A stretch of 11,146 bases of DNA from CBDUXT01 sp965371245 (GTDB taxonomy: Bacteria > Planctomycetota > Phycisphaerae > UBA1845): NCBI GenBank assembly GCA_965371245.1, contig CBDUXT010000136.1:1-11146 (forward strand). The letters are read 5' to 3'. This document shows positions 5,840 through 11,146 of the stretch, one piece after another. Position numbers and translations under genes: made by a program. The notes beneath the pieces are model-generated. The model did not search any database. It had not been told where the DNA came from and worked only from the letters and a program-made list of their open reading frames with translations. Every line of letters begins with the position of its first letter. Within the stretch, counting starts at the first letter, position 1.

Positions 5840-7609
5840 TCACGGGCATGGCTCAACATCACTCGGCGCAAACGGGAACGTTTGTCCGCTGAAGGCATCC
5901 AAGCCGCGCGTCACGTCGGTGATATTGATCTTCTGGTCCGGGACGCCCGGCTCTATGTCTGCGCGTGACTTGAGCGGCGCGCCGGGGCGGTTGCTGAACT
6001 TGTCGAGGACGGCCACGACGTCGAACGTCACGGCCACACTGCCATCCGGCGGCGTCCACGATCCAGCGGAGAATGGTCCGCACACGTCAGCCCACTTCGA
6101 CTGCGTTAGTGTTAAGGGCACCGAGAAGCTCGTCTCGCTGGCTACATCGCAATTTTGATCCACTACTTGAATGTCGTAGATGCCTCCGGGAACGACGCCC
6201 TCATGGTGAACATGCACCGTACCCAACGGGCCCCAGTCCAAAAAGCTTGGTAGGCAACCAAGCGTCGCGGCCTGGAACGTCGGCGGCGTATTGTCGTCCT
6301 TGCCTGCTAGTTCACTCACGTCGTTCGGAAGCCCGACCCACAGAACGGTGCCGTTTAGTGCGGCATGCGCGCCGGGCAGATCGATGAATGTGACGCGCAC
6401 AGCCTGCGATCGACCCGGGTCGCCGGCTCTGAAAGACAGATACCGGTTTTTGACTCGGATGACATCGGGTCGCGGCTGGCCCGACGGGAAGCAATCGCAT
6501 TCGTCTGGCACCCCGTCGCCGTTGTTGTCAAAGCTGGTCTCCTCACGAAGCTCGCAGGTGTCGTCGATACCGTTGTGGTTGCAATCCTGCCCGCCACCCA
6601 TTTCGCATGGCGGCGTCGGGAAAAAAACCAGTCCGGAAGGTGAATCCAACCCCCCACTGCCGGTGGTAACGAAGGAGTCGATAAAGGCTCCCGTCTGTCC
6701 GTCGTAGCGTATGACGCGATGGTCAGTCCAGCTAGCTACATAGAGATTCGCATCGGGTCCGAAACGCAGGCCGAGTGGGTGATCCAGCCCCCCGAATCCA
6801 GGAGGCACAAAGTTGCCGATCGGTGCTCCGGTTTGCCCGTCGAAGCGCGCGACGTTGTTGCTGCGCGTACCCGAAACGTAGAGGTTGCCGTCTGGGCCGA
6901 ATTGCAGGTGGGTGGGCTGATCTATCGAGACACCGCCGCCAGAGGAGGCGAATACATCCATAAAGATCCCGGTCGTTCCATCGTAACGCAACACCTGGTC
7001 GGTGTTTAGGCTGCTGACGTAGAGATGCCCGTCTGGTCCGAAGACCAGACCCGACGGTCCATCCAGCGCGCCACTGCTGGTGGGTACGAAGGTATCGATG
7101 AAAGCCCCTGTCTCCCCATCGTACCGCAGCACGCGGTCGGCATCGCCCGGGGAGAACGAAATCGCGCCCGTGCTGGCGACGTAGAGATTCCCGTCCGGGC
7201 CGAAGTCAAACCCAAGCGGTCGAATCAGGCTTCCACTGTCGTCGCGAATGAACTCAGCCCTGCCCGGGGTTCCCAGCGGACCGTGGAGTGGTACTCCCGA
7301 ACGACCGTCGTAGCGCATGACGAAGCCGACGCTGTCGATGCCGCAGCTAACGTAGAGATTCCCGTCCGGACCGAAGATCATGCTCCCGGGACCGAAGGCC
7401 AAGCCCTGGCAGAGGCCCCCGACACCCGTGGGCACGAACCGATCGATAAAGGCCCCCGTCTCACCGTCGTAACGCAGAATGTTGCCGGATCCCTCCCCGC
7501 TAACGAGCATGGGAGCTTGGATCGCCTGGGCGCGCAGGGTATTGGCGCTCCCGGTCAAGGCCACGCAGACCGTGGCCAATACACTCAGAATTGTTCTGTG
7601 CGGCGGCAT
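5840..7609 (-). CDS. Secreted six-bladed beta-propeller (NHL-like) protein with TSP3-like and dockerin-like elements
   Basis: This 589-residue exported protein has a signal peptide ending near Ala-Gln-Ala (residues 27-29). Residues about 34-331 carry six repeats, each built from a RYDG-TG-F strand and an FGPDGNLYVS strand. The RYDG copies begin at 46, 99, 162, 208, 255 (RFDG) and 301, with spacing 46-63, as in NHL or SMP-30-like propellers. Residues 342-373 hold two Asp/Asn/Cys motifs (DCNHNGIDDTCEL, DNNGDGVPDECDC) like thrombospondin type-3 calcium sites. The C-terminal end (DIEPGVPDQKINITDV, then GLDAFSG) is a degenerate dockerin-like segment common in planctomycete extracellular proteins. 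No catalytic residues are evident, so a binding or structural role outside the cytoplasm is likely. The ATG at 7609 has AGGAG 8 bases upstream. It is transcribed divergently from the sigma/kinase genes. Confidence 0.88.
   Translation of the reverse strand: MPPHRTILSVLATVCVALTGSANTLRAQAIQAPMLVSGEGSGNILRYDGETGAFIDRFVPTGVGGLCQGLAFGPGSMIFGPDGNLYVSCGIDSVGFVMRYDGRSGVPLHGPLGTPGRAEFIRDDSGSLIRPLGFDFGPDGNLYVASTGAISFSPGDADRVLRYDGETGAFIDTFVPTSSGALDGPSGLVFGPDGHLYVSSLNTDQVLRYDGTTGIFMDVFASSGGGVSIDQPTHLQFGPDGNLYVSGTRSNNVARFDGQTGAPIGNFVPPGFGGLDHPLGLRFGPDANLYVASWTDHRVIRYDGQTGAFIDSFVTTGSGGLDSPSGLVFFPTPPCEMGGGQDCNHNGIDDTCELREETSFDNNGDGVPDECDCFPSGQPRPDVIRVKNRYLSFRAGDPGRSQAVRVTFIDLPGAHAALNGTVLWVGLPNDVSELAGKDDNTPPTFQAATLGCLPSFLDWGPLGTVHVHHEGVVPGGIYDIQVVDQNCDVASETSFSVPLTLTQSKWADVCGPFSAGSWTPPDGSVAVTFDVVAVLDKFSNRPGAPLKSRADIEPGVPDQKINITDVTRGLDAFSGQTFPFAPSDVEPCP
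6617..7510 (-). repeat. Propeller repeat block of the secreted protein
   Basis: Six repeats of about 46 residues (about 140 bp) are visible at protein level and partly at DNA level, with recurring CCGTC-CGTA-CG-type strings. Blades are uneven: the second is stretched to 63 residues by inserts (about 114-132 and 149-158). The N-terminal strand (MLVSGEGSGN) and the C-terminal strand (SGLVFFP) suggest closure of the ring between the first and last repeat. Confidence 0.75.
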
Positions 7610-7800
7610 TTCATGCTCTCCTTTGTGAAGGCCAACTGCTTCGGTTCCGTCCAGTCGATCGCGACGGGCAAGGAGGCGGTTGGCTCGCGGGCATCGACGA
7701 TGACCGCGCTGCCTTCCGCAAAACTCCGACCGGTGTCGGAATCATCACCAAGAGCGAGGACGAACCGCGCGCCTATCTCCCGGTCCTGTTGGAATTCCAC
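7585..7800 (-). CDS. Doubtful small reading frame overlapping the propeller start
   Basis: A 71-codon frame starts at a GTG (7800) and overlaps the start of the propeller gene by 25 bases. The residues read like real protein (VLALGDDSDTG, then SAVIVDAREP, then VAIDWTEP) and third codon positions are GC-rich. Against it, there is no ribosome site before the GTG, no signal peptide and no family I recognise. It could be a short leader peptide coupled to the propeller gene, a remnant of a larger gene, or chance. Confidence 0.2.
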   Translation of the reverse strand: MEFQQDREIGARFVLALGDDSDTGRSFAEGSAVIVDAREPTASLPVAIDWTEPKQLAFTKESMKCRRTEQF

Positions 7801-7931
7801 GCGAAACCGGTTTGTCTCAGGCGTGAGCAGACGGCCTCAACTAGCTGCTTGCATCACCCACCCGTTACAGCGATAATCAAGCGATATGTCCATCAAGAAA
7901 TCCTCTGTATTCAGAAGGGGCAGGCGGAAAG
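7610..7931. other. Divergent regulatory region between propeller and sigma-factor genes
   Basis: These 322 bases separate the start codons of the propeller gene (minus) and the sigma factor (plus). The part near 7860-7920 is more AT-rich than its surroundings, fitting promoters on both strands. It contains the plus-strand promoter candidate at 7849-7877, a perfect inverted repeat TCCGAC-CGGT-GTCGGA (7725-7740), and the doubtful small frame at 7585-7800. Confidence 0.55.
7849..7877 (+). promoter_or_regulatory. Candidate sigma-70-type promoter for the sigma/kinase operon
   Basis: TTGCAT (7849-7854) and GATAAT (7872-7877) are separated by 17 bases, the ideal spacing. The -10 matches consensus at five of six positions, the -35 at three. 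It lies about 55 bases before the sigma-factor start codon. The pairing is by eye. Confidence 0.45.
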
Positions 7932-8507
7932 ATGTCACAACACGACATCTCACAGCTTCTCACCGGGGTCCGAGACCGAACTCCCGGCGCTGCGGACAAG
8001 CTGATCTCCGCGGTCTATCGCCAGCTTCGCCAGCTCGCCGCGGCCTACCTGCGAAAGGAGCGTCCCGACCACACGCTCCAACCAACCGCACTGATCAACG
8101 AGGCTTATCTAAAGTTGTTCGCCGGCCAGCCGGTCGAGTGGCGGGATCGTGAGCATTTTTTCGCAGCGGCCGCCCAGTCCATGCGCCGCATTCTCGTCGA
8201 TCACGCCCGGGGACGTCAGCGCGACAAGCGCGGCGGCGCTCGTGAGAAGGTGACGCTTGAGGAAAGACTCGTGCCCGCCTGCGAGCGGGAGGTGGACCTT
8301 CTCGGTCTGGATGAAGCCCTCGCCAAACTCAGCAGATTCAACCCCGGGCACGCACATCTTGTTGAGCTTCGCTTTTTCGCTGGACTAACGACCAAGCAAG
8401 CGGCCGAAACGCTGGGCGTCTCGACGAGCACCGTGGAGCGTGACTGGCGTAGCGCCCGGGCCTGGCTGCTTCGGGAACTAACGAAAGGCGCCACTGCCAC
8501 GGGGTAA
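7932..8507 (+). CDS. ECF-type RNA polymerase sigma factor (TIGR02999-like, planctomycete type)
   Basis: This 191-residue protein directs RNA polymerase to a dedicated promoter set. Sigma region 2 spans about residues 14-98, with LQPTALINEAYLKL at 49-62 and the strongly conserved FFAAAAQSMRRILVDHARGR at 76-95, hallmarks of the ECF subfamily abundant in Planctomycetota and Acidobacteria. Region 4 spans about 125-182; its helix-turn-helix reads LTTKQAAETLGVSTSTVERD at 152-171. No anti-sigma factor lies beside it; instead a Ser/Thr kinase with TPRs starts one base after the stop, the usual partner of this subfamily. This suggests control through the kinase, although phosphorylation is an inference. 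The ATG at 7932 has AGGCGG four bases upstream, a close but usable site. The start fits the family. Confidence 0.93.
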   Translation: MSQHDISQLLTGVRDRTPGAADKLISAVYRQLRQLAAAYLRKERPDHTLQPTALINEAYLKLFAGQPVEWRDREHFFAAAAQSMRRILVDHARGRQRDKRGGAREKVTLEERLVPACEREVDLLGLDEALAKLSRFNPGHAHLVELRFFAGLTTKQAAETLGVSTSTVERDWRSARAWLLRELTKGATATG

Positions 8508-8508
8508 C

Positions 8509-11091
8509 ATGATGGATACGCAACAGCGCTCCTATGAAATGTTCCGCGCGGCACTCGACCTGGCGACCGAGGACCGCGCGGCGTTCCTTGATACGGCATG
8601 TGCGGGCGACCATGTTTTGCGCGCGGAGGTCGAATCGCTCCTCAGCTCGGATGCCAAGGCCGAGGGCTTTCTCGAACCGCCGCAGGTATCCGGGCTATCA
8701 GCAGGCGAGCCGACTGAGACGCTGGCCGCTGCCCCAACCCGCCAGCTCAAACAAATCGGCCACTACCGTATCAAACGGGTAATCGCTTCCGGTGGCATGG
8801 GGACGGTCTACGAAGCCATGCAGGACAACCCCCGACGCACGGTGGCGCTCAAGCTGATGAAGCAGGGCATCACCTCCCGCTCCGCCCTGCGGCGTTTTGA
8901 GTACGAGTCGCAGATCCTAGCTCGGTTGCGACATCCCGGCATCGCACAGATCTTCGAAGCCGGTACGCATCGCGATGGAAGCGGGACCACGCCGTACTTC
9001 GCGATGGAGTATGTTCCCAATGCGCTTCCTATTACGAAATACGCCACGGAAAGAAAGCTCGGAACGCGCGAGCGCATGGCACTGTTTGCATCAGTCTGCG
9101 ATGCGATCCACCACGGCCATCAGAAGGGCATCATCCACCGTGACCTGAAGCCATCCAACATCCTCGTGGACCCACAGGGCCAGGTGAAGATCATCGACTT
9201 CGGCGTGGCCAGAGGCACCGATTCGGATCTGGTGGTGACGACACTCCAGACGGACATCGGCCAGCTCATCGGCACCTTGCAGTACATGTCTCCCGAGCAG
9301 TGCCTGGCCGACCCCCACGACATCGACACGCGAAGCGATGTCTACGCCCTGGGCGTGGTGTTCTACGAGCTGCTCTGCGACCGGCTTCCTTACGACGTGA
9401 GCCGCAAGGCGATGCACGAGGTAACGCGGATCATCCGTGAAGATCAGCCCACCAAGCTGAGCACCCTGAACAAAAGACTGCGCGGTGACATCGAGACCAT
9501 CGCGCTCAAGGCGCTGGAGAAGGACCGCGAGCAACGGTACCAATCGGCGACGGACCTTCGGCAGGACATCCACCGCTATCTCGCCAATGAAGCCATCGCC
9601 GCTCGCCGCCCGAGCGTGCTCTATCAGCTTCGCGTCCTGGTGCGTCGAAACAAACCGGTTTTCGCCGCCATCGCGGCCGTTTTCGTTGTCTTGGTCGGCG
9701 CGTCGATTATCAGCACGTCGATGTACGTGCGGTCGGAGGCCAGCCGGGTGCAAGCCGAGAGCGAGGCGGCGAAGGCAAACACGACCCTCGACTTCCTGGA
9801 GCGCATGTACGATCCCCCTCCGGGTGGCGGAACGCCGAGCCTCAAGATGTTGCTCGAAGCCGCGGAACGGAAGATCGCGGACGGCGCGCTCGCCGGTCAG
9901 CCGGAAGTCGAAGCCACGGTCCGGTTCACCATCGGAAGAGGATATAAGTTCCTCCGCCTTTCCAATGAGGCCGCTCCACACTTGGAAGCTGCCCTGGACG
10001 CTCGTCGCCGCATACTTGGTGACGACCATCTGAAGACGATTCTGGCGCGGAGTTCATGGGCAGCACTTCTTAACGTCCAAGGCAAGTATGGACAAGCGGA
10101 ATCGCACCTTCGTGAGGTGTTGCGGAGCCGAACCAATACTCTTGGCCCGGAACATCGCTCCACTTTGACGGCCGAGGCGTACTTGGTCTATAGCTTGGCC
10201 AACCAGGGTAAGACAGCGGAAGCCGAGGCGTTGATACGCCGGACGCTGAAGACTCTCCGCAGGGTCTATGGGCCGGAGGATCACCAAACGCTCAACTACA
10301 TGCCCTTTCTCGCTGGCGTTCTCTCCGACGACCCCAGCAAGCGCGACGAAGTGGAAGGCCTGCTTAAGCAAGTGCTGGCGATTCAACGGCGCAAGCTGGG
10401 CGACGAACACGAGACTACGCTCTGGGCGATGGCGAGCCTCGGCGGAGCGATGCGTGGCTGGGGCGAACTCGTCGAATCCGAGCGCATCTTTTTGGAGGCC
10501 TTGGACATCAGTCGCCGCAGATTCGGCGATAAAAGGATTACCTCTGTCTTGAGTTGCGACCTTGGGCTTACTCTCATGGAACAGGGAAGGCTTGAAGAAG
10601 CGGAACGAATGCTTCGAAGCGCGGTTGACCTGAGCCGCGAGCTACTGGGCGAGGAAAACGTCAGGACGCGACAAATGATAGTGCCTCTCACAAAGGTACT
10701 CGTGAAGCGAGGAAAGCTGGACGAAGCCCGGCCGTATCTCACGGAACGACTCAGACGCGGACACGCGGCCACAGAGCAACCTGACGCTGAGGCAAACGAT
10801 TTCAATGACCATGCGAGGACCTTGTTGACCTGCGAGTTGGAGGACCTGCGCGACCCGGCGGCCGCGCTTCCGCTCGCCAAGCGGGCTGTAGAGATGAGCA
10901 ACGGGGAGAATACCCAGTACCTCGATACGCTAGCCTTGGCCTACTTCACGGCCGGCGATTCGGCCAAGGCAATCGAGAAGCAGGAAAATGCCGTCTCGCT
11001 TCTGCCGCCCGGGGAATCACTCCGCCGCACTGACTTCGAAGCCAACCTCGCCAGGTACCGCCAAGCCGCGAAGAATAAGTCCCCCGACTAG
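8509..11091 (+). CDS. Membrane-anchored Ser/Thr protein kinase with C-terminal TPRs
   Basis: The 860-residue protein has four parts. Residues 1-80 include the helical leader typical of these kinases (AAFLDTACAGD, LRAEVESLL). The kinase domain at about 85-360 has the glycine loop IASGGMGTVYEA (92-103), catalytic Lys115, an alpha-C Glu near 133, HRDLKPSN with Asp212 and Asn217, DFG at 230-232, SPE at 261-263 and Asp277; all key residues are present, so it should be active. One membrane helix follows at about 383-404, with a charged flank (RRNK). Residues about 410-860 hold TPRs of the 42-residue kinesin-light-chain type, with recurring LGDDH/LGPEH/YGPED/LGDEH boundaries, and one classical TPR near 800-835. 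The kinase is cytoplasmic and the TPRs lie across the membrane if the single helix is real. It starts one base after the sigma-factor stop, so the two genes are almost certainly co-transcribed and coupled. Confidence 0.95.
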   Translation: MMDTQQRSYEMFRAALDLATEDRAAFLDTACAGDHVLRAEVESLLSSDAKAEGFLEPPQVSGLSAGEPTETLAAAPTRQLKQIGHYRIKRVIASGGMGTVYEAMQDNPRRTVALKLMKQGITSRSALRRFEYESQILARLRHPGIAQIFEAGTHRDGSGTTPYFAMEYVPNALPITKYATERKLGTRERMALFASVCDAIHHGHQKGIIHRDLKPSNILVDPQGQVKIIDFGVARGTDSDLVVTTLQTDIGQLIGTLQYMSPEQCLADPHDIDTRSDVYALGVVFYELLCDRLPYDVSRKAMHEVTRIIREDQPTKLSTLNKRLRGDIETIALKALEKDREQRYQSATDLRQDIHRYLANEAIAARRPSVLYQLRVLVRRNKPVFAAIAAVFVVLVGASIISTSMYVRSEASRVQAESEAAKANTTLDFLERMYDPPPGGGTPSLKMLLEAAERKIADGALAGQPEVEATVRFTIGRGYKFLRLSNEAAPHLEAALDARRRILGDDHLKTILARSSWAALLNVQGKYGQAESHLREVLRSRTNTLGPEHRSTLTAEAYLVYSLANQGKTAEAEALIRRTLKTLRRVYGPEDHQTLNYMPFLAGVLSDDPSKRDEVEGLLKQVLAIQRRKLGDEHETTLWAMASLGGAMRGWGELVESERIFLEALDISRRRFGDKRITSVLSCDLGLTLMEQGRLEEAERMLRSAVDLSRELLGEENVRTRQMIVPLTKVLVKRGKLDEARPYLTERLRRGHAATEQPDAEANDFNDHARTLLTCELEDLRDPAAALPLAKRAVEMSNGENTQYLDTLALAYFTAGDSAKAIEKQENAVSLLPPGESLRRTDFEANLARYRQAAKNKSPD

Positions 11092-11146
11092 GTTCGAGTT
11101 TCGCACTTATGCCGCTTGTTGAACGGCGTGTAGCAAGGTTGCCAGA

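Noticed and set aside
7025..7876. 283-codon plus-strand frame opposite the propeller gene
   Set aside because: It is the mirror of the propeller repeats and runs through the signal peptide and regulatory region; no domain is visible.
9091..10029. 312-codon minus-strand frame opposite the kinase
   Set aside because: It lies antisense to conserved kinase motifs (HRD, DFG, SPE) and has no recognisable domain.
11092..11146. Terminator after the kinase gene
   Set aside because: The only pairing is a 4-base GCCG/CGGC stem with a 9-base loop and no T run, too weak to call; the window ends too soon.

Overview
This GC-rich window looks like chromosomal DNA of a member of the Planctomycetota, probably an uncultured Phycisphaerae-like lineage. 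Three features point there. First, an ECF sigma factor of the planctomycete-rich TIGR02999 type is followed one base later by a Ser/Thr kinase with TPRs. Second, a secreted beta-propeller protein carries TSP3-like Asp/Asn/Cys calcium motifs and a C-terminal dockerin-like segment typical of that phylum. Third, an ExeA-type ATPase is fused to a long coiled coil. The assignment rests on gene content only.

Layout. Positions 2-2077 (minus) hold one long gene that is open at the window edge: an N-terminal ExeA/GspA-like AAA+ ATPase followed by more than 300 residues of predicted coiled coil with a recently duplicated 87-residue unit. Upstream of it on the same strand lie a LolA/LolB-like lipoprotein (2286-3146) and a 189-residue conserved-looking hypothetical (3124-3693), which overlap by 23 bases. 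The three may form one transcription unit with an envelope role. On the plus strand, 4025-4648 encodes MiaE, a di-iron tRNA hydroxylase. A gene-free convergent gap (4649-5044) contains a candidate terminator for the minus-strand gene that follows.

Positions 5045-5647 and 5840-7609 (both minus) encode two exported proteins: a small one with a GGxGRFxGATG-type motif, and a six-blade propeller protein with TSP3-like and dockerin-like elements. A 322-base divergent region (7610-7931) separates them from the plus-strand sigma factor (7932-8507) and kinase (8509-11091), which are very probably co-transcribed from a candidate sigma-70-type promoter at 7849-7877.

Functionally the window is a patchwork: an envelope/ATPase cluster, a tRNA-modification enzyme, two exported proteins, and a sigma/kinase regulatory pair. 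I see no CRISPR array, tRNA, rRNA, insertion sequence or phage gene. The most unusual item is the ATPase-coiled-coil fusion. Its Walker B motif reads Asp-Gln where the family normally has Asp-Glu, and it is easy to miss because it has no stop codon inside the window.
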